From contig NC_092569.1 in NCBI RefSeq assembly GCF_037975245.1, positions 16,352,001-16,416,000 of the forward strand: a DNA stretch of 64,000 nt. Reading direction: 5' to 3'. The notes below the pieces were generated by a model, which saw only the letters and a program-made list of their open reading frames with translations, was not told where the DNA came from and ran no database searches. This DNA is from Apostichopus japonicus. Its lineage: Eukaryota > Echinodermata > Holothuroidea > Aspidochirotida > Stichopodidae. A program made the position numbers and the translations under genes. Below, one piece after another: positions 11,575 through 21,864 of this stretch; the stretch's first letter is position 1; each line of letters begins with the position of its first letter.

Positions 11575-14400
11575 CGAAGAGCTGATTTACCATTTGCATT
11601 TACACTATTTGTTAGAACCCGGATGATCACGTAAATAAAAACATAAGCTAACAGTTTTTCTATTGTCCCTTAAAGAGAAAAAATTATGAATATTATTACT
11701 ACTATTAGTTCATTTTGATAGCTTTAATTGTATAGACGTAATGCGATGTGACTCTAATGGTCATATTAGTTATTTTACATTCATATGCAATCTCAAACCA
11801 ATTTAAAATATCTCTTTCGATAACATAAATTATATCGCATATATATTACACTTAGCTTATTAACCTTTCACCTATAAATATCTCCGTAAGTTTGAATCCT
11901 AACGTAGCCTACTTCTATCAATTAACTTAATTACGTCATCTGCATATTACTATCAACAGTTGAATGATGTTAAGGAAACTGCGGTAAAGCCCTTTTGAGC
12001 ATTGCCAAAAATTCAAATACATATCTACAATCAAGAGGATACAATTTAACAGTATAAACCTCCATATCTAGGGAAACACGAGTTTTTTGTATTATGATAT
12101 CCCACCAACGCTCTCTGCAAGTTGCCATGTTTTTGTGAAATTACCCAGGATGCAACGTTTGCATGGCGTCACACATGCACCTCGGCAGAGTTAGACTTGC
12201 CGCTATGCAGATACTCTTGTAGTACCACTGCACACAACACAACGCTCGCGTACGGTATATGCTGAATCTACTAAACTATCACGGATTTTCAAATTATTAC
12301 AACGGTATTATCTATAATTCTAAAGAATAATAACTTAAGTTACCATGTAGCCATCTTGCCTTCGATTTTGAGTTATGTATACAGACGACATGTAGCCTAG
12401 GCCTTAATAGTGTATCGTCCATTATCCACAATCGTAGTTCAGGTAACAAGTATCGTTACTATATAACTTAGTCAAAGTAACACTACTCGACATACTGTGA
12501 CTGCGATCATCACTTGGTCGATGAAAAGTATCGTTCATTCGAGCAATTCAACATGACTGAGGCCCACATTGCCCCAGATGACTATTGCGTAGAATTTACT
12601 TTATCACCCCGACATAAGGTGCGAAAAAAAAATAGTAATTTCAGAAGAAAGGGATAGAGCCGTAAGTTTAACATTTGGAAGCAAACAATGACAATCACTG
12701 TGCGTCTGTGTTGACAGTCATCTTGAATAATACCAATTTACGCAAATTTATTTGTAAACGACATTTAGCGTACGTATGCATCTATCCTTCAAAATTGGTT
12801 AAATAGTTTACATTTACATGAATTCTGATGATGTTTTACACTTTTTAATTAATATCCTAAAGTCTTACAAGTTGTGTAAATCTCAACTATGTAAATAATA
12901 TTTAAGTTGGCAACGCATGTTCAGGAACTCTCTTAGGTGCATGTATGATGTCGTAAACAGCTGATTATCTGCTTCCCTCTCCTCCAATATGGAAAAAAAG
13001 GGCGGATAAGGGGATAATGGCCGGGAATTTGATTTTTTTAATTCAATGAAGTCGTAAAAGAATAACATGATAAAGGTCATTATTGTTGGCGTAAATATTT
13101 TTACTAAAAGTATGTGAAGTATCAATCAGGCAGTATTGCTCCCCATTAAGGTTAGTTTATACAAGGAGAAGGATTTATGTTTTTATAGTGTCTTTGTGAA
13201 GTTACCCTTACCACCACATGTTACAAAGGCAATGGAAGGGAGTTCTTTCAATGAATGGAATTTATGACGTAAGACGACATCAATCATATCATACATTGTA
13301 CAGTATGTGTACAGTAAACCTCTGAACATCTAAGACAATATGACAGCAGTGATCAAATGGTTTCATTGATTTATTTCAGTTGGTCTTACTAAACAGTTGC
13401 ATTGAAGTTAAGGCCGACACTGACTGTCTTTCCATCTTTTTAATAGTGTAATCATGATATCGACTTGTGTCGGCGATTCTCCTATATGACCGATGAGAAT
13501 GACGGAACTTTTCATCAATTGTTGCCTGTCACAAAGACATACATACATACACGTGGTCTGAGCATTCAGTGGTTGTAGCAGACGTGTGTAATACTGCATA
13601 GAAAGAGAAGCAAAGTGATAGCCAGAGCAGATTACGTCAACAGGAAAGATAAGGGAAATCATCCCCTGTAAAAATGATATACTAGCCAACAAGAATTATA
13701 CAGATAAACAGGTCAAGCCCATGTAGGAGTTAGAAGTTTTAAATTTATATGCAGTCGTTTTCTGTTTGAGAAAAACCAATTTAATGTCTTTGAAGGTACC
13801 TCTACAGGTTATCAGTGCTGAATGATTCCAATTACATTAGAAGGGTGTGTTTTGGTTGGCTATGTATGTATTCAGTAAAATTCTAAATACTGATGACAAT
13901 AATTCAGCCGCAGAAGAATATTTTTTCTCTTTATTCAGACAGGTTTTAGTAAGTAATAACAATAAATACATATTGGATATTCTTCATCCTTTGTTTTTGT
14001 GTACACTGTTTGTCTAAACATAAATACATAAACCGTACTATATGAAAAAAGGAAAAGCACATAGCTGAACAAAAATTGTGCTCAAAGTTGCTATTTTTTC
14101 ATGGATAAAAGAAATGTTTAAATTTTGGCATTGCATCTTCTCCTTAACCCCAATAAAACTTATTATAAACTGTCATTTTAAGCTAGATCTGCAAAGTAAT
14201 ATCGTCATAATCATATATGTATTAATTGTGAGCAATCTTGTGATTTACCTGTATCGCTAACTAGCTTTGTAACCAAAGCAGATAATGCTGATAGTTATTC
14301 GCCATTTTTATAGGCGTATACCATATCGATATGAAACTTTTGTTTTTAGACATCATACTTCAAGATAGCTGGTTGAGGTCGCTGTATAACTGACTCGATT
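11575..14400. repeat. Conserved 5'-flank block of gene A
   Basis: Non-coding DNA homologous to 27375-29700 (upstream of B) and 44087-46820 (upstream of C), with scattered substitutions and indels. The longest open frame (13408-13692, minus) is shifted by an indel in the other copies, so it is not a gene. Homology to the C copy ends near 14390, just after GATAGCTGGTTGAGG. Confidence 0.75.
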
Positions 14401-15290
14401 AAAGTCTCTGTACGTGTTTGTCAAATTTAAGCTTCGACCTTTCCAGCTTACTGCATTTTAAGTTCAGTAAAAATGACACCGTTCTATGAAATTTTCATAT
14501 CAATATTAATTATATTTCTTGAGTTATCTGACGTTAAAATGTTGCGGTGAATAAAATTCGCCAGATTTATTAACGAGTCCGTAGATACTACAAACTTCAA
14601 TCAAAATTTGCAAGCCCCGCCCAACATATCATGCGCCAATAATTTTTGTTTTCTGTTCACGACCGTTAGGCTTATAGGCTTACTTTACTTTCGTGACTAT
14701 CCTGTCTTAGGTCCATTCTCTTGTTTCTTTCTCTCGGTCTTATCGATGTAGCTGGTGGAATTGTGTCATTTCCTCCCATTGCAATGAATATACAAGTGTT
14801 TTTAGACATTTCCTCAGTTGAATTGTAAAAAGTGGATGACACGCGTACTTGATCGTGCCGCATGTGTAGACTATTTGTTTACATTTGTGTAACTAACATG
14901 CTGACATAGGCGTTCGCAGTGATTTTACGGTAAACCATAAGGGCAACAGAAAATACATTTCTTTCTTTTCAGAATATTCAGAATAAGAAATATTGAATCT
15001 ACTTCCGTTCGGAAGTTTGTTTCCAAAATTCATCAGCAAACACGTATTGAGACTTGAATGCACGACAACATCTAAGAAAGCCATCAACAAAATTATATAT
15101 ATTAAACTATTACTGAGTTGGTAATTTATTTTTGTCTCTTGTAGCTTTTGGGTACTTCAAATATATACTTGAGCGGACGATTGTGTATGTTAATACGACC
15201 ATCATACCTTACATCATAGTTTCCTAAAAGAATAAGTGTCTAGTTCAATGAAGCAGGACACAGCTAAATATACCTTTATGGTTCTTATAG
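14401..15290. other. Spacer, nothing recognised
   Basis: AT-rich intergenic sequence between the duplicated 5' flank of gene A and the duplicated block with the orphan exon. Short open frames only, none resembling a known family. Confidence 0.5.
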
Positions 15291-16600
15291 GCGATTGTTA
15301 AAAATTATTCTTGGACGGTAGATGTGATGAGGGGGTGGGGGTAGGTGAGTGGAGGATTGCTTAGAGGCAACACCTGTAAAATGAATCTCAATATGAATAA
15401 TATTTTCTTGTATCTTACATATTGGACAAAATTCCGCGGCATTCTCGATTACTGTGGAAGTCAATAGGCGGTGAACTTCAAGGTAAGGTTTACATTGTGA
15501 CAAACACAATTACAGACTGATGTTATTACCCAATATTTGAGATCACTTTTGATCGAACATTTTCAACGATGTATGTACTACCTCGATACCAATAGGTTTA
15601 CAAGAATTTCATGTTCAGCCCTTTGTAAATATAAAAAAGCTGACATTTTAATAAAGAAATTATATTTCTAACCAATAAATTTACAACTCAGAATAATAAT
15701 AATACAAATAAAACACTCTAGAAAAAAAGAAAGCAGCAGCGTTACTTGATAAATACAACATAAAGGGTTCATATTTCACATGAATAAAACTCAAGATGGA
15801 TGAGTCTGGAAATATATTCATCTTCCTGTAATATTCATCATTCAATGTTGAAGTCTAAGAGATTTGTTGTTAAGTTAATGGTCCATTATTTCACAAGTCT
15901 AGAGTATATGACGATGATACAATGTTTGGAATAAGAATCATAGCAATGAGTACCGTACCACCACGCTCCGTGACAATACTGAGCCAAGTGATAATAAGAG
16001 CGACGATCATTGTCGCGTTCTAACGTCGAAAATGTCTGGTTCCTGTGATGCGCCATCCTATCGTTTGCTGCGAAAGGAAAACACAAATACGAGATGAAGT
16101 AGACATGGTTCTTCATTATGTTATTTATTTACACCTTTGACTTATTTTCTACTTATTAAATAGTACATGCATTTTTAGGACTGCGGGCTACATGTGATGG
16201 AGGTATACAAGCTCCACAATTTCTCCTGTAAGTATCTTTGTAAAATATAATGTTGATAGTTACATCGTTTAGTGCCAAAATTTACTTGTGGTGATCAGAT
16301 GTGATGTCATAAATGCCTTTGATAAATCTGATTTTTTGATAAGATGTTATTCTAATGTTGGGAACTTTTCATTCCTTCAAGGTAAGGTCTGAACAATAAG
16401 ATAAAAATCTAGCAACTATTTTTTGTATAGTGTACAGTACAACTATGACATCACATCTGTTTGCACCATGTTTAGTTATTATACCACTGGCAAGTTACTA
16501 CCAATTTCAGCTTTCAATATATCGATAACGGTTACAGTTGCTGGCAAGTTTTATTAAAATGCTTAGAAACTATTTTTCTTTCATCAGTAATCTCATTTAC
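15290..16600. repeat. Duplicate of the gene B 3' region
   Basis: Homologous to about 20610-21760, which holds exon 5 of gene B and its 3' flank. Shared landmarks are GGAGTGGA(G/A)GATTGCT near 15350 and 20635, the motif TTTCACAAGTCTAGA near 15890 and 20930, and the sequence upstream of the exon. It contains the broken exon at 15886-16067 and no matching exon 4. Confidence 0.8.
15886..16067 (-). pseudogene. Orphan, internally deleted FReD terminal exon
   Basis: Good acceptor TTTCGCAG at 16068, then A-N-D-R-M-A-H-H-R-N-Q-T-F, ERDND (calcium-site position) and YCHGAWWYGTHCYDSYS. It is closest to exon 5 of gene B. After about 50 codons the frame runs directly into sequence that in gene B is 3' UTR (CATTGTATCATCGTCATATA), so the NLNG...KIRPV part was deleted and the remnant ends at TAA 15886-15888. 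No exons 1-4 lie nearby in the next 4.9 kb. It is most likely a pseudo-exon. Use as an alternative last exon of gene B (skipping over its own exon 5) is possible but unproven. Confidence 0.85.
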
Positions 16601-17480
16601 CCCTTGATTATCCTAGGAGTTTGCCAAGTCTATCTACATTTCAAATTAGTAAAGAAGCTCTCCTTTAAGCTTGTAATATATTTTTTTCGTCTATAAGAAA
16701 CTCATCCGTACCAAGTTTCTTTTCACCAGCCTGATGGGAAAAAATGAAATTTTTATGCTCCCTTGTTCACTCGTTCCCACGTCTACTCGCGCCCTTGTCC
16801 ATAATTGTCTTTTTGGATTATTGTATATACATGTTATATATGTATACTACGTATGTTAAGTGGTATGAAAAAAGCGGGCGCACTTTCGAATTCAAAAATA
16901 TAGGAAACCAAATTATTCAAGAACGACACATTTATCGTCGGTGTGTTAAACTTTGTTTTATTACTTTTATCACGGACATGCTGAGTAACAATCTTAATCT
17001 GAACTGTAACATTATACCGTTAATAGAATCACCCACTTCGAACATTGTCTTTTGCTTATTGTTTGGTATGAGAAAGAGCCTTTTCAAACAACTAGGTTTA
17101 TAAATTAAAATGTCTCTACTACTTAGTCTAACATGCAGACCATTATTTCAGTTGCTTAGATGCAACCCAAAACACAATAGAAAAACTAACCGTTACATGT
17201 TTAAGGGCTCCCATATATAACTGGTTTACAGTGTTTCTTGTTTTTGTTTTGTTTTTGTGTGTCCGACAAATCATGTTGTATATCATTTACGGATACGTTG
17301 CTTTTTATATGATGTTTTAAAGAATTTGTGTTGGTTTAGTAATTATAACTATATAAAAAGATGCTGTAATAGTTACAATTTACCATTAAAAGGCGCATTC
17401 CAAACAATCTACGGTACTATTTTAAGGCGAATATTTTGAAATCCGGACTAACTATGGAATCATCGTGAGCACTCTTTTCT
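16600..17480. other. Spacer, no gene recognised
   Basis: Contains a 119-codon plus-strand open frame (16744-17103) with low-complexity hydrophobic and Asn-rich composition. It has no recognisable domain and no copy elsewhere in the window. Nothing else seen. Confidence 0.4.
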
Positions 17481-17543
17481 CCTGGTGTATAAGGTAGTTT
17501 TAGCGAATTAGATTCTGCCTAAAGCGATCCTTTTACGATAATA

Positions 17544-17610
17544 ATGAGATTTACACGAAGTATTTTTTTTACCTCGATTCTGATTGTTTTGTCGATTAAA
17601 ACTGATAAAG
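17544..17610 (+). CDS. Possible plus-strand signal-peptide exon
   Basis: ATG followed by 22 codons encoding MRFTRSIFFTSILIVLSIKT then D-K, with a basic N-terminus and a hydrophobic core like a signal peptide. It stops at a strong donor, AAAG|GTGAGT. A TATAAG element lies about 55 nt upstream (17488-17493). I cannot find the following exon, so this may be a relic or chance. Opposite in strand to the FReD array. Confidence 0.3.
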
Positions 17611-17702
17611 GTGAGTACCCGTTACTTAGTTAAAACTGATGTGTGTTATTATTTCTTAACATCTGTTACATTTATGACTAGTTGCTACTGCAGTACACTT
17701 AC

Positions 17703-17912
17703 AAACAGAAACTACTAAACACTCTCATCCTATGCATAATGATAAACTGGATAACCAGACTACTTTCGCCATTATTGGTTTCGCCAATAATTTCGTCTAC
17801 ATTTATTGGAAGACACTTAACTGCAAAACGCTTAAAATCTGCTTGTTGAACCATCTTTACAACGTCAGTTTGTAAGTTTTGCACAGTAGCATCTGCTGAC
17901 AAGTCTAACATG
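17703..17912 (-). CDS. Possible exon of an unidentified gene
   Basis: Minus-strand open segment, protein-like in composition (L-S-A-D-A-T-V-Q-N-L-Q-T-D-V-V-K-M-V-Q-Q, later INVDEIIGETNNGESS). It is preceded by ACATGTTAG (acceptor-like) and ends at a perfect donor TGTTT|GTAAGT. No family recognised. It may belong with the decayed segment at 18340-19080 on the same strand. Confidence 0.3.
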
Positions 17913-18339
17913 TGTTACGGTGTTATAATTTACTTTAGCTTATACTGAGTACTGCTTGCCTCTTATGAACAGTACAAACTGATCAAGGGTCCGTTGCAAA
18001 ACTAAGAATACACTAGATCTTCTGATTGTTTTGACCAAATGAAAGTTATAAGTTAATATTAGAGATTCCACTCTTATAAGTTGGTAATTTAGCCGCCAAC
18101 ACATTATTTAAAGTGTACATTAATCACATGAAATGATCAACCGTAATGTCTACTGTAAAATTCGTCCATTGTGGGAAAACCTCTGCATAAGCTACAGTGT
18201 AGCACCACATGTGAAAGTTCCATTACCTTTGTCTTCTCCAATTCTATCGTAACTATGTAAATCCAGACTTTTACAAATCTTTACGACCTTTTGTTATTGG
18301 TTATTAGTAACCCCATGGTTGTACCGAGATGAGCATATC

Positions 18340-19080
18340 TTATAGATCAAGATCGGATTTTGCGTACAAATCATTGTATAAAGTATCGGAATCAGTTCCA
18401 TGCATTTTAAACTCTTCAAATAGGTTACTTAGCGTGTTCGTTATTGCATAATAATCTCCCGCGAGATAGATCAAGGCACCATTGTACATATATATGAATG
18501 GAACGTAATCGTTGGCGACGACATCCAACATATCCGGATCATCCGGGTATTTATAATTCTCGTGTGGTATGTAGGTACCACCCATACTCACTTGGTAACC
18601 AACGACACTATAGTCAATCGCTGTCAACAATGTTGTATCTAAACGAGATATCTGAGAGTAACTGGTAATTGCCGGACAAAGAGGATTCAATTAACAATGC
18701 AATCCCGAAAATTCAGCCATATTGGAATTTGTTCGCGGGCTTCGTAGCAGGAACAATCGAAAAACCCGGAAAGTTAGTAGGATCAATCTCCTCAGTGTTA
18801 GTTTACAAACATTAAAACAAAACATTTCAAATTTCTTGATATACTCTGGTAGAATATTACGGTCGATTTTGCTTCTCACTCCGCAACCGTTCAGGCTAAG
18901 AATGCGAATACATTTAGATGGTGAACGCCTAGTATGTCAGTACAGGATGGTTCCTCAAGTAATGTTTTATATACGAAATCTGAATAATCCAAGGTTGAAG
19001 GCCCGATATCCTATAATAAGTTGTAAAGTTGTAGTTCCTTCACTTTTTCATCTCTCAAATGCAGTTTCCAAATATCCTTG
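18340..19080 (-). pseudogene. Decayed coding region of unknown family
   Basis: On the minus strand several frames in succession read as protein: D-I-W-K-L-H-L-R-D-E-K-V-K-E-L-Q near 19080-19030, EEIDPTNFPGFSIVPATKPA near 18795-18730, then after an in-frame TGA (18713-18715) IFGIALLIESSLSGNYQLL, and after a frame change near 18615 VVGYQVSMGGTYIPHENYKY and following residues to a stop near 18340. The pattern of stops and frame changes inside non-random peptide sequence suggests a decayed gene or mobile-element gene. I do not recognise the family. Confidence 0.4.
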
Positions 19081-19129
19081 GCCGAATCTGAAGATCAATA
19101 AATACGAACGAAATCGTTAGTACTACTAA

Positions 19130-19345
19130 TGATCAACCCACGGTACTGATATGATCAGCAGTCAGTCACTGCAACTTGTCAAGTTTCGCGGAACTAGTTA
19201 GACCGATATTACAACCCTCGCTGTTAATTTTAGGCGTGGTTGGAGAGCCCTATTGAAACCCCTGAGGCTTAATGCAGTCAACACTATTCCTTTGCAGGTA
19301 CCATACCAGCAAAAAAAAACAAAAAACAAAAAAAACAAAACACAA
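19130..19345. repeat. Dispersed repeat, copy 1
   Basis: Shares CAGTCAGTC, AAGTTTCG(C/A)GGAACTAG and a GGCGTGG..GAGCCC region with 30510-30730 and 47430-47640. The three copies are diverged. The A-rich stretch at 19310-19345 follows it. A short GAGGGCGCTCTTCAC motif related to the same repeat occurs again near 19717. It may be an old transposable-element fragment. Confidence 0.5.
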
Positions 19346-20600
19346 AGATGACCAAATGTAAAGCTTGTTTTAGCATAATATCAGTTACCATCATATTTCT
19401 GTATGCCCTTATGTGAAAAGAGAATATTTTAAAATAGAGAGGATTGAAGGTGATATAAACCATTTTAGAAATTCTTTGGTTAAATGTGGATATTACTCCG
19501 AGGGAGCAGATGGAAGGGTTGGCTTTAGTTTGCTACACTTGCTCCTCTAAACGGTCATGATATGGAAATTTGCACGTGCCATGACAGACAAAGTTATCAG
19601 CTATCGTGTGGTGGGTAGGATATGCCAGTTGAAATCTTCTATCTAGGGTTTGGCTGTTCTTGAAAGAACAATGGAGTGATTATTGTGGTGGGACACCTGA
19701 AGCCACGATTTAGTAGAGGGCGCTCTTCACAAACAATGAAAAACCTCATGGCGATGCAAATGTAATTAAGAAAAACGAAAGAATCATCATACTCATTTGA
19801 ATCACATTTGACAGCGCTAAAATTGTGCATTTGCTGTTTTTTTGTATTAATGAGGTAAACATGACATTTGTCTTAGCTTTTTGTTATGTTTACTGAGCAA
19901 ATTCAAGAGTCGGTGCTCGTCGAAGGATCTTACACGTTGTTTTAAAGACAAGAAAGTATATTTAAATAAGTATTCGTCCTCTTTAGTGATATAAGTTGGT
20001 GAATGAGATGTTTGCAACTCATGGTACATATTTTGAGTTCAACAAGTCATAAAAGCATTATGCTTTCTAATTCAAATTTATATGTTGTTTCAATTCAAAC
20101 ATAACAACATCCTCTTGTCTTCGTACCTGTGATCCTTAACCCAATATTATGTATCGGGACGAATTTAATACTTTAGAATGGAATATGTTAATAAGTTCCC
20201 ACGGTGAGAGAACAATGTCTTACTTTAAAAGATATTTTCGTGTATACGTTGAGGATTACGTTGAAAATTGGCGAGTAAAGGAAAAATTGTTGCACTGCCA
20301 TATCTAGTCGATTGATTTTTAATGATAATTCGTTTCATATATAGGACTACATGAGAAAGTAAGCAAATATTCTTGGCGTGTACGGAACTGTATTGCTTGT
20401 GAGTAATTGTGCACTTCACGGTAATTAGATATATCGCAACATTCTATCGCTGACACCAAAACAAGTAACTCGAATTGTGTGCATGGCTACAGGACGGGCC
20501 CCACACTTTTTTCATTGTACTGGGTCGTAGTGGCTGGGTCGAAGGGGTTGGGGGATGGGGCCAATAGGTGAAGTCGTGCAGGGCTGCGGTCAAGTGAAAT
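19345..20600. other. Spacer, nothing recognised
   Basis: AT-rich intergenic DNA with short open frames only. No repeat or RNA gene identified apart from the small motif near 19717. Confidence 0.4.
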
Positions 20601-21000
20601 ATTATTTTTCTTGAACGGTAGATAGGGGTGGAGGAGTGGAAGATTGCTGCGAGGCAAAACCTGTAAACCGGAGTTATTGTGGATAAAGGTTTTTTGTTTT
20701 GTAGCCTATATATTGGGCATTGTCCTCGATTACTGTCAATCTCATTTTAGTAATGAAAACAATTTAATTTGCATTAAAAACGCTCGATGAAAGCCACAAT
20801 GGTTTCACAATGAAAAAAGAAATCAAGATGGACGAGTCTGGAAATAATTGTATTCATCTTCCTTTAATATTCATCATTCGATGTTATAAAATCATAAGGA
20901 TTTGTTGTTAAGTTAATAGTCGGATATTTCACAAGTCTAGACTATATCACGATGACACAGTGTTCGGTGATCATTCTAGTTGCTAAGAACGGTCGATGTA
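20600..21000. repeat. 3' flank of gene B, shared with the orphan-exon block
   Basis: Homologous to 15300-15885 but not to the 3' flanks of A, C and D. A variant poly(A) signal ATTAAA on the minus strand at 20863-20868 lies about 135 nt past the gene B stop; the orphan copy has ATTACA there. The different flank marks gene B's 3' end as a separate lineage. Confidence 0.6.
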
Positions 21001-21260
21001 TTACACTGGACGTATCTTCATTTCAGCGTATTTTATGTTGTAACTACTCCCTGGAAGATTATACCAATAGATGCTCTTGTAAGTAGTACTGCCGGCTGTG
21101 TACAGTCCGTTCAGGTTAGAATAATAATTATTATAACAATAACTACCGTGCCACCAAGCTCCGTGACAAAACTGGGCCAAGTTGTAACTAGAGTGACGAT
21201 CATTGTCGCGATTGAACGTCGTAAATGTCTGGTTCCTGTGATACGCCATCTTATCATATG
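21001..21260 (-). CDS. Gene B exon 5: C-terminal FReD end
   Basis: 260 nt, phase 1 entry after TTTCGCAG, stop TAA at 21001-21003. The loop between GAWW and LNG (21118-21150) reads HGSYCYNNYYSN, twelve residues with a cysteine at residue 228. B alone has NQTF, NRDNDRH and a WWH motif, traits it shares with the orphan exon at 15886-16067 (NQTF, RDND). Confidence 0.92.
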
Positions 21261-21786
21261 CTGCGAAAGGAAAACACAAATACGAGATAAAGTAGACAGG
21301 GATCTTTAGTTTATTATTTGATTACACGTTTCTCTTATATTATAGATGCATTAGAAGGACTTTTATTGGATACATTTGTTGGAGATAATGAACAGGCTAT
21401 ACAATATAATATGTTAGAATCCTTCTAAATTGTTATGTTGATAGTTACATTGTTGTGCCTCAAAGAGTACTCGTGGTAATCACATGTGATATCACAGCTG
21501 TCAATGTCAGATTTTTATAAATTCCCATTTTGGGATCAATTTGTAATGACTTTGCATTCCTCCAAGGTAAGATATAAATGATTTGGTGGAAATGCAATGG
21601 TTTTTGATATTTTTTTATTTAGTGTACAGTAAAACTATGACATCACTCACACTTGTTTCCATCAAGCTCATTTATTAAACCAAGACCCTTACAATTGCAG
21701 CTATTAATATATGGATAACTTTTACAATTATTGGAAAATTAATGACGACGCTTAGAACCATGTGCTTCAGTTGTCATAGGTAGTTT

Positions 21787-21864
<78 letters not shown>

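Noticed and set aside
13384-13440. Short conserved minus-strand end reading VSVGLNFKATV or similar, upstream of A, B and C
   Set aside because: In A and B a stop codon immediately precedes it, the acceptor-like AG seen in B is lost in A, and no upstream exon is seen. The similarity is explained by the duplicated flank.
13408-13692. 94-codon minus-strand frame in the gene A 5' flank
   Set aside because: The paralogous sequence upstream of gene B has an indel that breaks the frame.
16744-17103. 119-codon plus-strand frame
   Set aside because: Low-complexity composition, no recognisable domain, no splice context and no paralogue.
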